In this document: positions 17,559-24,624 of the stretch, one piece after another | Numbering within the stretch: position 1 is the stretch's first letter | Layout: each line of letters opens with the position of its first letter | Assembly: GCF_000171235.2 (NCBI RefSeq) | Contig: NZ_ABEA03000149.1 | Span: 1-44,778, forward strand | DNA from: Geminisphaera colitermitum TAV2 | GTDB taxonomy: Bacteria > Verrucomicrobiota > Verrucomicrobiia > Opitutales > Opitutaceae | Reading direction: 5' to 3' | Length of the DNA stretch: 44,778 bases | Program-made: the position numbers and the translations under genes | The notes under the pieces: generated by a model | Seen by the model: the letters and a program-made list of their open reading frames with translations, nothing else | Told to the model about the DNA's origin: nothing | The model's database searches: none

Positions 17559-18473
17559 CTACACCAACGTCTTGACCAACTCCTCGCGTTCGCCGGGCAG
17601 CAAATCCATCGGCGCGATTTCCGGCATTGTGTAGGCTCCGGGCCTCAGACGACGCGCAGCGGCGCGGCCACACGCCACCATGATCTGCGACGTGAGCGCC
17701 GGGTTGTTGATCGTCATGCGAAACTCGAAAAGCTGGTTGTGCGTGCGTCCGCTCACGCCCTTGCGCTCCATGCGCACGCCGTGCCCCACATCCTTGAGCG
17801 CGTCGATCGACGGCACGGCAAACACGCGCGTGTCGTCGTTTTTAAAATACTCGTCCTCCTTGATCGCGCGCTCCACGGCGGCGAACTCCGCCCCTGTATC
17901 CAATTCCACATACACCATGCGCCGGTGCACGCCCGTGCCGGTCGGGATCGTCATCGAAAGCGCATCGCGCACGCCAGGCTTGGACTTCGCGCAAACCGAG
18001 TGCCCCATGCTCATGCCGGGGCCAAAATTCGTGTAAGTGAGCCCGCGCGGCGCCATCGCCAGCAGCAGCGAACGCAGCACGGAATCGCTGCCCGGATCCC
18101 AGCCCGCCGACACCACCGCCACGCTTCCATGCGCCTTGCCCAACGCATCGAGCGACTGGCGCAAGTCCCACAATTTCTGTCCATGAATGTCGAAGCTATC
18201 CACGGTGTGGATACCACGTTTCAGGTAGAGCGGAGCCGTCTCCGGAATGCTGCGCGTGGGACCGCACAGCAGCGCCACGTCCACCTTGCCGAGCGCCGCC
18301 ACGTCATCGCTCACCGTGACGCCTGCCAGTTCCGGCGGCAAAGCCTGTCCGGCTGCCGACGCCTTGCGCCGCACGACGCCCGCCAGCTCCATGTCCGGAG
18401 CCTCCTGCACGGCTTCGACGGCGAAACGCCCGATGTTTCCATAACCAACCACTGCGATGCGGATTTTGCTCAT
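17559..18473 (-). CDS. ddh: meso-Diaminopimelate dehydrogenase
   Basis: A 304-residue NADPH-dependent enzyme that makes meso-diaminopimelate for lysine and peptidoglycan in one step. ATG 18473 gives [20 protein letters not shown] with the nucleotide motif VGYGNIGR at residues 9-16. Downstream hallmarks are [36 protein letters not shown] and [29 protein letters not shown], all close to characterised Ddh. Longer frames up to 18791 run through palindromic and homopolymer repeats and are rejected. It is probably first in a same-strand run with ispE 62 bases downstream. Confidence 0.92.
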   Translation of the reverse strand: MSKIRIAVVGYGNIGRFAVEAVQEAPDMELAGVVRRKASAAGQALPPELAGVTVSDDVAALGKVDVALLCGPTRSIPETAPLYLKRGIHTVDSFDIHGQKLWDLRQSLDALGKAHGSVAVVSAGWDPGSDSVLRSLLLAMAPRGLTYTNFGPGMSMGHSVCAKSKPGVRDALSMTIPTGTGVHRRMVYVELDTGAEFAAVERAIKEDEYFKNDDTRVFAVPSIDALKDVGHGVRMERKGVSGRTHNQLFEFRMTINNPALTSQIMVACGRAAARRLRPGAYTMPEIAPMDLLPGEREELVKTLV

Positions 18474-18540
18474 AGGTAAAAGGGGATGGCATGTAGCACA
18501 TTCTCCCCCGTCACGGGAACGCCAATGTGATGTCAGATAT

Positions 18541-18654
18541 GGAGTGCGGCGATTCATCGCCGCTTTGACGGCCGTTTTAACGGCCCGCCCCTCCCTGCCG
18601 CAGAGCGACACGATAAATCGTGCCGCCCAAAGCGGTGATGAATCACCGCACTCC
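18541..18654. repeat. Multi-hairpin palindromic element upstream of ddh
   Basis: The outer arms 18541-18567 and 18628-18654 pair over 27 positions with two differences. Each arm is itself a palindrome around GCGGCGATTCATCGCCGC or GCGGTGATGAATCACCGC. The centre holds two more hairpins: GGCCGTTTTAACGGCC (about 18571-18586) and CACGATAAATCGTG (about 18609-18622). The single strand can fold as a four-armed cross. It has no coding capacity and is probably a non-autonomous mobile or REP-like element. It lies 68 bases upstream of the ddh start. Confidence 0.85.
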
Positions 18655-18701
18655 AAAAAACACGACTCCGCCTCGTCAGTCACAGGCATCGGTTTGAGCC
18701 G

Positions 18702-18721
18702 CCCCCCCCCCCCCCCCCCCC
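18702..18721. repeat. C20 run upstream of the LacI-type gene
   Basis: Twenty C bases lie in the ddh/LacI intergenic region, about 50 bases before the regulator start and next to a GATGTTGGA repeat arm. The run could alter promoter spacing or leader length of the regulator. Confidence 0.9.
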
Positions 18722-18727
18722 GCGCAC

Positions 18728-18763
18728 ATTCGATGTTGGACGTCGGGTGTTCGATGTTGGATG
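18728..18763. repeat. GATGTTGGA-family repeat arm
   Basis: A single arm of the family seen as an inverted pair at 791-933. It contains CGATGTTGGACGT and GTTCGATGTTGGATGT. The ATG at 18761 belongs to the repeat, so the LacI-type start was placed at the next ATG. Confidence 0.75.
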
Positions 18764-18772
18764 TATTACGAC

Positions 18773-19906
18773 ATGTCCGCCGCCGCCACACCCGCCGCCG
18801 CAGTCACCACACCGGCCATCCGCCTCAAGGACGTCGCCGCTGCCGGCGGCGTATCGGTGCAAACCGTGTCCCTTGCCCTGCGCAACCACACCAGCATCCC
18901 GCCCGGAACCCGCGCCCGTATCCAAAAACTGGCGGCAAAACTCGGCTACCGGCCCGACCCCAACATCAGCCAGCTCATGGAACGCGTGCGCGGCAAAAAG
19001 CCCTCCGCTATCGGCACCGTCCTCGCCTACCTCACCGCCCACCGCGAACGCCTTGCCTGGAAACGCGAGCCTACCCAGCGCGATTACCACGACGGCGCCT
19101 TCCGCCGCGCCACCGAACTCGGTTACCAGCTTGAGGAATTTTGGCTGCGCGCCCCCGACATGACCGAGGAACGCCTATCGCGCATCCTTCGCAATCGCGG
19201 CATCGAAGGCGCAATCATCGCTCCGCTGCAAAACCCCGGACACCTCTTCCAGAAATTCCAGTGGAAACACTTTTCCGTTGTAGAACTCGGCTACTCGCTC
19301 CTCAGCCCCGTGCTGCACCGCTGTTGCAACCAGCAATTTCAGTCCATGACGCTCCTCCTTCGCCGCCTCCGTGAAGCCGGTTACCAGCGCATGGGACTCG
19401 CCATGGCCCCCGGTCAGGATGAACGCGTCAACCACCACTGGCGCGCCGCCTACCTCACCAGCCAGAGCCTCATGGGACTCGCGACCGACTCCGCCGCACC
19501 CGCGCCTGACAGTGCCGCCGTTCCGATGTTTTTCGGCAACGACGCCACCTGGACACGTCCCGCCTTTGCCACCTGGCTGCGCACCCACGAACCCGACGTC
19601 ATTGTCACGGTTGGCACCGACATTCAACGCTGGCTCACCGAACTCGGACTACGCACGCCGACCGACGTCGCCCTTGCCAACGTCGATCTCAACGAGACGA
19701 TGCCCGGCATCACCGGCATCAATCAAAACGCCCTGCAAGTTGGAGCCGCCTCTGTTGACCTGCTTCTCTCGCAAATGCGCACCGGCGAACGCGGCCTCCC
19801 CGGCATCCCCCGCACGCTCATGGTTGACGGCGATTTCGTGCAAGGCACGACCACCCGGCCCGCTCCGGCAAAACGCACCCGCGCCCGCACACGCACCGCC
19901 ACCTGA
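18773..19906 (+). CDS. LacI-family transcriptional regulator
   Basis: 377 residues from ATG 18773; the ATG at 18761 is part of a repeat and adds four residues. The N-terminal helix-turn-helix is IRLKDVAAAGGVSVQTVSLALRNHTSIPPGTRARIQKLAAKLGYRPDP (about residues 16-64), close to the LacI consensus. The remainder resembles the periplasmic-binding-protein-like sugar-sensing domain, with RGIEGAIIAPL (about 145) and VALANVDLNETMPGITGINQNALQVGAASVDLLLSQM (about 300-340). The C-terminus is a basic Arg/Thr/Ala tail. It probably represses nearby polysaccharide and secretion genes in response to a sugar. No operator can be assigned by eye. Ten bases separate its stop from the convergent Uma2 gene. Confidence 0.85.
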   Translation: MSAAATPAAAVTTPAIRLKDVAAAGGVSVQTVSLALRNHTSIPPGTRARIQKLAAKLGYRPDPNISQLMERVRGKKPSAIGTVLAYLTAHRERLAWKREPTQRDYHDGAFRRATELGYQLEEFWLRAPDMTEERLSRILRNRGIEGAIIAPLQNPGHLFQKFQWKHFSVVELGYSLLSPVLHRCCNQQFQSMTLLLRRLREAGYQRMGLAMAPGQDERVNHHWRAAYLTSQSLMGLATDSAAPAPDSAAVPMFFGNDATWTRPAFATWLRTHEPDVIVTVGTDIQRWLTELGLRTPTDVALANVDLNETMPGITGINQNALQVGAASVDLLLSQMRTGERGLPGIPRTLMVDGDFVQGTTTRPAPAKRTRARTRTAT

Positions 19907-19916
19907 ATCCGGCAAA

Positions 19917-20471
19917 TCACTCCACAAACACACGTTCCAGACGGAGCGCAAAACCGGGCAAAATCGACGTCGTCAGCGTGCCGTTTTTTGGAAGCGTGAA
20001 AGCCGGAGTCTGCGAGTTTTCCGCCAGATGCCACACACTCACCTGATGCGTGGCGGGATCCACGACCCAGTATTCAAGAACTCCAGTGCGCGCATAGATC
20101 TCCTTTTTCAGTCCGAGATCAAGATGTGCCGTGCGCGGCGAAAGAACTTCCACCACGATATCGGGCGGCCCGCTCGCCCCCTCGTCAGTAAGAAATGGAT
20201 ACCGCTCTTGTGAAAAAAAACACACGTCGGGCTGATAAACATTGAGATCCGTCAAGAAGACATCGAACGGTGCGATGTAGGCCTTCCCGGCAGGGTTATT
20301 ATCGAGATAGAATTTAAGGGCATAATAAATCTCTCCTGCCACGGTTTGATGGAAGCGATTGGGTGCCGGTGCCATGAAAAGGTCTCCTTCAACGAGTTGA
20401 TATTGCGGTCCGACATCGGGAAGACCCCGGTAATCGTGAACGGTAAGCGGGCGATGAGTGACCAGTTGCAT
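19917..20471 (-). CDS. Uma2-family (DUF820) putative endonuclease
   Basis: 184 residues from ATG 20471 (MQLVTHRPLTVHDY); ATG 20492 and GTG/ATG 20513 are alternatives. The PD-(D/E)XK-like fold of DUF820 is visible as YQLVEGDLFM (conserved E near residue 27), VYQPDVCFFS (D near 80), and PDIVVEVLSPRT (the E..S segment near 105) followed by DLGLKKEIYARTGVLEYWVVDP. Function is unproven; proteins of this family are widespread, often multi-copy, and may be restriction-like or mobile-element-associated nucleases. It stands alone between the LacI-type regulator and the PEP-CTERM gene. Confidence 0.85.
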   Translation of the reverse strand: MQLVTHRPLTVHDYRGLPDVGPQYQLVEGDLFMAPAPNRFHQTVAGEIYYALKFYLDNNPAGKAYIAPFDVFLTDLNVYQPDVCFFSQERYPFLTDEGASGPPDIVVEVLSPRTAHLDLGLKKEIYARTGVLEYWVVDPATHQVSVWHLAENSQTPAFTLPKNGTLTTSILPGFALRLERVFVE

Positions 20472-20785
20472 GACTCCGCAAGATGTCGCCATTCCTGCGT
20501 GCGTCAACCTCACCCAACCAAACGTGACTCAATCGGGAAAAAGGCGCATCTCCTCCCCCCCCCCCTCCGTGAAAGGACGAAACCATTCCCAACAAGCATC
20601 AAATCAGCCCCCAGATTCATCGACAGTTCTTGCCCTTCCCTTCTTTCAAAATCTCGAACCGGGAACTCACTTTATCATAAAACCCCGAAAGACTGGAAAC
20701 TCTCCAATGGCGATGCCATCGTGCCCGCCGTTGCTCGTTTAGCACACCCATTCACCCGCCTGTTTTTGCTATCAATCCAACCATC
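20472..20785. promoter_or_regulatory. Divergent region between the Uma2 gene and the PEP-CTERM gene
   Basis: About 310 bases without a supported gene. It contains a C11 run at 20555-20565, an AT-richer stretch near 20640-20690, and the 5' region of the PEP-CTERM gene. No definite promoter or operator could be assigned. Confidence 0.4.
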
Positions 20786-21697
20786 ATGTCCTCTCTTATG
20801 AAAACCCAATCCATCCTTCGTTTATCCGCGTCCCTCCTCGCCGCGTCCCTTCTCGCTACGATCTCCGCGCCAGTCACCAAAGCAGCACAGGTCTTTGGAA
20901 CCGATTTCTCCACCGCCGACGGCTATTCCTCCGGTGCGCTAGATGGGCAGTCCGGCTGGTCCGTCACCCTCGGAGGTTCCCCCACGCGAAACTCCTTTTT
21001 TATCGCCGAATCCAGCACAGCAGTCCCCCAAACACCCGCTGGATTAGCCGTGCATCCCGCTTCTCCAAGTGGCAGCGCCAACCTCCTCTGGATTGGACCC
21101 AGAACGGCGAACGCTACCAGCAGCTACCAGAACTCCGCTGTCCTCAAATTTGCTGAATCTCCCAACCTTCTAACGGAAACCTTTTCCGTCTCACTCGATC
21201 TTTACGTCGGCCCACAATACAACGGCGACTCGGGAGCCGTCTTCAATTTCGGGGTAGCGCAAAGCAGCACTTCAAGCAAAGCGCCTCTCTTTCGCCTGCA
21301 CAGCGGGGGAAGCGCTGGAACCAATGTAAGTCTCCGGATACGAGATGACGGCACAGATCTGACCGGTTTGGCTTCCCTTGCCCAAGAAGCGTGGTATCGC
21401 TTCGAGCTTATCGTCATTCCCGGAACAACTGCTGGCTCAGGAACTTACGGACTTTCCGTTTCCACACTCGATTCTTCCGGTAGCGTCACAAACACGGTAT
21501 TTTCAGGTTCCGGTTACGCTTACAGTGGTGTGAGCAACGGCTTCGGTGCCATAAGAATTGGCTCCGTCAGCCAACGATCCGATTTCTGGATCGACAGCAT
21601 TACCGTTGCCACGACTGCCGTCCCTGAACCTGCCGCCGTCGCCGCTGTATTTGGAACTCTGATACTCCTCGTCGCTCTCCGCATGCGACGCCGCTGA
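20786..21697 (+). CDS. PEP-CTERM sorting-domain secreted protein
   Basis: 303 residues; ATG 20798 (MKTQSILRL) is an equally good start four codons later. A signal peptide ends near residue 33 (APVTKAA). The body is Ser/Gly/Thr-rich with a beta-sandwich, lectin-like look (FSVSLDLYVGPQYNGDSGAVFNFGVAQ, about 130-157; WYRFELIVIPGTTAGSGTYGLSVSTLDSSG, about 205-235). The C-terminus is a textbook PEP-CTERM signal: VPEP at about 279-282, one hydrophobic helix, then RMRRR. Such proteins are processed by an exosortase and linked to exopolysaccharide. It is followed 41 bases later by a pseudopilin gene. The protein may bind carbohydrate at the cell surface, which is an inference from fold and context. 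Confidence 0.85.
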   Translation: MSSLMKTQSILRLSASLLAASLLATISAPVTKAAQVFGTDFSTADGYSSGALDGQSGWSVTLGGSPTRNSFFIAESSTAVPQTPAGLAVHPASPSGSANLLWIGPRTANATSSYQNSAVLKFAESPNLLTETFSVSLDLYVGPQYNGDSGAVFNFGVAQSSTSSKAPLFRLHSGGSAGTNVSLRIRDDGTDLTGLASLAQEAWYRFELIVIPGTTAGSGTYGLSVSTLDSSGSVTNTVFSGSGYAYSGVSNGFGAIRIGSVSQRSDFWIDSITVATTAVPEPAAVAAVFGTLILLVALRMRRR

Positions 21698-21738
21698 CAC
21701 CCCAGTCCACCCCGCTTCCCCCTCCCCCCACACACGCC

Positions 21739-22467
21739 ATGAAGACCCGCGCGTTCACCCTGATCGAACTTCTCACCGTGATTGCCATCATTGGCGTTCT
21801 CGCGGCCATCATTATCCCCACGATTGCAAGCGTGCGCAACACGGCACGAAACGTCCAATGCATCAGCAACCTCCGGCAGATTGCCCAAGGTGCTCAACTC
21901 TGGGTTGCCGACAACCGCGGACGCATGCCCGACGCCAAAATCTGGGGAGCCGCTGACAACTCTAACCCCTACAGCATCCGTCCCTACCTCGCCGTCACCG
22001 GAGCCAAAACCGCCACGACCGTTTTCACCTGTCCCGAATCCTTCCGGCTCCATCCCGATCCCTACAACGGCCTCACAGAAAACCTCCGCACCTACAGCAT
22101 TAACGAATACGCCTGCGGCAGCCTCAACGAAAACAACAATCATTCCGACCTTGCCGGAAACGCCAAGCTTATCAACCAAGTCCGCAATCCCAGCAAAACC
22201 AGCCTCTTCATGGACGGAAACCTCGAGACCGAGGGTGGCCAAGTGTACACCTACCTCCATGTAGACCGAGCCCGCTCCATCTGGCAGGATGAAAACGGCA
22301 AACGCTTGGGCCTCCTCGCCGTTCACAAAGGCAAACTCAACGTCGCCTTCATCGACGGACACGTTGAAAACCGTCACCTCTCCACCATCCCGACGAGAGA
22401 CAACGCTGAAGGTTCCTACGACTACAACAAAGCCAAAAAACATCCCTTCTGGGGAACCAATCAATGA
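21739..22467 (+). CDS. Type II secretion/type IV pilin-like pseudopilin with H-X9-DG tail
   Basis: 242 residues. The N-terminus MKTRAFTLIELLTVIAIIGVLAAIIIPT is a prepilin signal with cleavage expected before FTLIE and Glu at position 5 of the mature protein. The mature domain has HKGKLNVAFIDGHVE (about residues 200-214), the H-X9-DG motif typical of the very abundant pseudopilins of Planctomycetes and Verrucomicrobia. These are membrane-anchored and probably form short fibres or cargo-binding surfaces on the secretion apparatus. Its stop overlaps the start of the beta-helix gene (ATGA at 22464), so the two products are coupled and perhaps interact. Confidence 0.88.
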   Translation: MKTRAFTLIELLTVIAIIGVLAAIIIPTIASVRNTARNVQCISNLRQIAQGAQLWVADNRGRMPDAKIWGAADNSNPYSIRPYLAVTGAKTATTVFTCPESFRLHPDPYNGLTENLRTYSINEYACGSLNENNNHSDLAGNAKLINQVRNPSKTSLFMDGNLETEGGQVYTYLHVDRARSIWQDENGKRLGLLAVHKGKLNVAFIDGHVENRHLSTIPTRDNAEGSYDYNKAKKHPFWGTNQ

Positions 22468-24320
22468 CGCCCCCCCCCCCCTTCAGTCTGCTGCTGGCGA
22501 GCCTCTGTATTTGTTTATCGACTACACATACCACCTCCGCCCACCCCCTGCACGTTGACGCCGCCAACGGCAACGACCGCCGCGACGGCCTCACCCCCGC
22601 CACCGCCTTCCGAACAATCCAACACGCCGCCGACCTCGTTCAACCCGGCGACGAAATCATCATTCACCCCGGCATCTATTTTGAACACGTAACCCTCGCC
22701 GAAACCAAACGCGGCACCCCCGACGCCCCCATCACCCTCCGCGCCGACAGCATTGCGAAAAATCGCGTCATTCTCAGCGGAGCCAACCCCGCCATCCGCA
22801 CTGGAAAAATCCGCTGGCAACTCGTCGATCCCGACACCCAACTTTACGCCGTCCCCTACGCCGGTCCCAATCCGGCCCGCGTCACTTACGATCACGTTGA
22901 CCTTTTCCCCTACGCCGACCGCGACGCACTCAACACCTTCACCCTCCGCCTCTCCGACGCCACCGACACCGCCGCAGCAAGCACCGCGCCCGGCCCCCGC
23001 CACGGATTTTATTACGAGGAGACCGGATCGACACCAAAACTCTATCTCCGCCTGCATCCATCCGGCCAATACGGCTCCACCGACCCCAACCAGCACACCA
23101 TCGCTGTATCGCCCCGACGAATACGCGGCACCGGAATCAACATCGCCGCCAAAGGCCCCGCGCACATCATCATCGAAGGCATCACCTTTGAAACCCCCGG
23201 CGACACTGCCATCGCCACCACCGCCAGCAACATCACCATCCGCGACAACTGGTTTTTCGGCGCCCCCTACGCCGTCCGTGGCAACAACCGCGGCGAAGCC
23301 CGTAAACCCGACGCCGCCCCGCACGCCACCGCCTCCGACATCATCATCGAACACTGCGAATACACCGAACTCTCCTCTTGGAACGACGCCTCTGAACTCC
23401 TCCGCGAACTCAAACTCCAACCCGGTCAACGCGCCACCTGGCCCACCATTTGGCACCGCAAAACCACCGGACGTTACGGCCTCCCCAAAAACACCAAAAA
23501 CTACGAAAACGGCATCGCCGTTCGCATCGGACGCGGCTGGACCCTCCGCAACAATTACATCCACAACACCTTTGAAGGCCTGGCCAACGACGGCATGGGC
23601 AACGCCGTTGATGTCAGCATCCACGACAACCTTTTCGCCCGCATCTGCGACAACGCCATCGAAACCGAAAATCACTCCCGCAACGTCCGCATTTACCGCA
23701 ACCACTTCCTCGACGTTCTCGAACCCTTTTCCTACCAACCCGGCGGCGGACTCCCCTGGCCCGGCCCAATTTATTTTTACCAAAACATCATTGAAAACAC
23801 GCCCGAAGCGGCCCGCCTCTGGCAAGCCTCTCTGAATGGTGGACGCGGTGTATTCAAAATCGGGATATCGCTCAAAAACTGGAATAACGGACGCAATGCC
23901 GACGTTCCCAAATCCCCGCTCATTGCGCCGCCACCCGGCCTCTTCTTTTTCAACAACACGATCAACTTCCCCGGCGGACGCCTTTTCACCCTCATGGGCA
24001 GTCGCAACGTCCCCATCCAGAATGTTCACTTCGTCCGCAACATCATCGCCACCGATTTTGTTCTCTCCACCGACCCCGCCACCGACCTGATCCCCGGTTT
24101 CTTTGATTTCCAACAAAACAAAGTGTCCCCCGCCACCTCCGGCCAGCCCGGCCCCGGCCCGCTTGTCGCCGGCCCTGCCACTCCCGCCGATGCGAATGCA
24201 GAAAACCCGCTCGCCAAACTCCCTGCCGACCTCTCCCCCCCCCCCCTCCCCGACATCGGTGCCCTGCAACCCGGCGACACATGGTTCCCTCCGCGTGTCG
24301 GCCCGCGCGAGACCCCATGA
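22464..24320 (+). CDS. Secreted right-handed beta-helix protein (pectate-lyase-like), paralogue 1
   Basis: 618 residues. Right after ATG-ACG a C12 run (22470-22481) encodes four prolines, then a signal peptide ends at TTSAHP. The mature N-terminus LHVDAANGNDRRDGLTPATAFRTIQHAADLVQPGDEIIIHPGIYFEHV is a DUF1565-type opening of parallel beta-helix polysaccharide enzymes. The central part has helix coils such as HIIIEGITFETPGDTAIATTASNITIRDNWFFG and NVRIYRNHFLDVLEP. Substrate and catalytic residues cannot be assigned. Translation is coupled to the upstream pseudopilin. A second C12 run (24235-24246) lies near the C-terminus. A length change in the first run would shut the gene off after two codons. 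The next plus-strand gene encodes a paralogue. Confidence 0.8.
   Translation: MTPPPPFSLLLASLCICLSTTHTTSAHPLHVDAANGNDRRDGLTPATAFRTIQHAADLVQPGDEIIIHPGIYFEHVTLAETKRGTPDAPITLRADSIAKNRVILSGANPAIRTGKIRWQLVDPDTQLYAVPYAGPNPARVTYDHVDLFPYADRDALNTFTLRLSDATDTAAASTAPGPRHGFYYEETGSTPKLYLRLHPSGQYGSTDPNQHTIAVSPRRIRGTGINIAAKGPAHIIIEGITFETPGDTAIATTASNITIRDNWFFGAPYAVRGNNRGEARKPDAAPHATASDIIIEHCEYTELSSWNDASELLRELKLQPGQRATWPTIWHRKTTGRYGLPKNTKNYENGIAVRIGRGWTLRNNYIHNTFEGLANDGMGNAVDVSIHDNLFARICDNAIETENHSRNVRIYRNHFLDVLEPFSYQPGGGLPWPGPIYFYQNIIENTPEAARLWQASLNGGRGVFKIGISLKNWNNGRNADVPKSPLIAPPPGLFFFNNTINFPGGRLFTLMGSRNVPIQNVHFVRNIIATDFVLSTDPATDLIPGFFDFQQNKVSPATSGQPGPGPLVAGPATPADANAENPLAKLPADLSPPPLPDIGALQPGDTWFPPRVGPRETP
22470..22481. 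repeat. C12 run at codon 3 of the beta-helix gene
   Basis: Twelve C bases make codons 3-6 (Pro), just before the signal peptide core. It is in frame in this sequence, and any single-base slip leads to a non-functional product. Confidence 0.92.
24235..24246. repeat. C12 run near the 3' end of the beta-helix gene
   Basis: It encodes the Pro stretch in DLSPPPLPD, about 25 codons before the stop, in frame. Confidence 0.88.
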
Positions 24321-24624
24321 CCGCCCTCCCCAAGGCGCTCCCCCAAACGCATCATTGCCGATTGTGGCGCGGGCGTCCCGCCCGCTGTAGGGGCGTCGCT
24401 TGCGACGCCCGCGCCAGCCGGACAGACCTATCGAATACCAGAAGAGCACTCGCAGGCCAAAACGCAGTCGCGGGCTTCGCAAGCGAAGCCCCTACAACAG
24501 AGTGCCGCGGGCGTCCCGCCCGCAACGTGTCATGGACATCGTTGCCGTCCATGATTCCCCAACAATACTTGCCGATCCTACGTTCAGCAGCACCGCACCT
24601 TTCGCATTTCACCCGACATCCTCA
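24321..24624. repeat. Spacer between the two beta-helix genes, built of REP-like palindromes
   Basis: Copies of GCGGGCGTCCCGCCCGC lie at about 24369-24385 and 24508-24522. Between them are two halves of a further palindromic unit in opposite orientation (GGGGCGTCGCTTGCGACGCC and GGGCTTCGCAAGCGAAGCCC). The composite is flanked by related termini and contains no gene. The real start of the next gene is at 24625, so the long upstream frame from 24400 is not used. Confidence 0.75.

Noticed and set aside
17559-18791. Longer start for ddh
   Set aside because: The extra 106 codons run through the palindromic element, the C20 run and the GATGTTGGA arm; the Ddh N-terminus is clearly at 18473.
24400-24624. 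Longer start for beta-helix paralogue 2
   Set aside because: It translates REP-like repeats and lacks a signal peptide; ATG 24625 gives one directly.
24321-24624. CRISPR-like array
   Set aside because: The repeats are palindromic with irregular spacing and no unique spacers of constant length; no cas gene is nearby.
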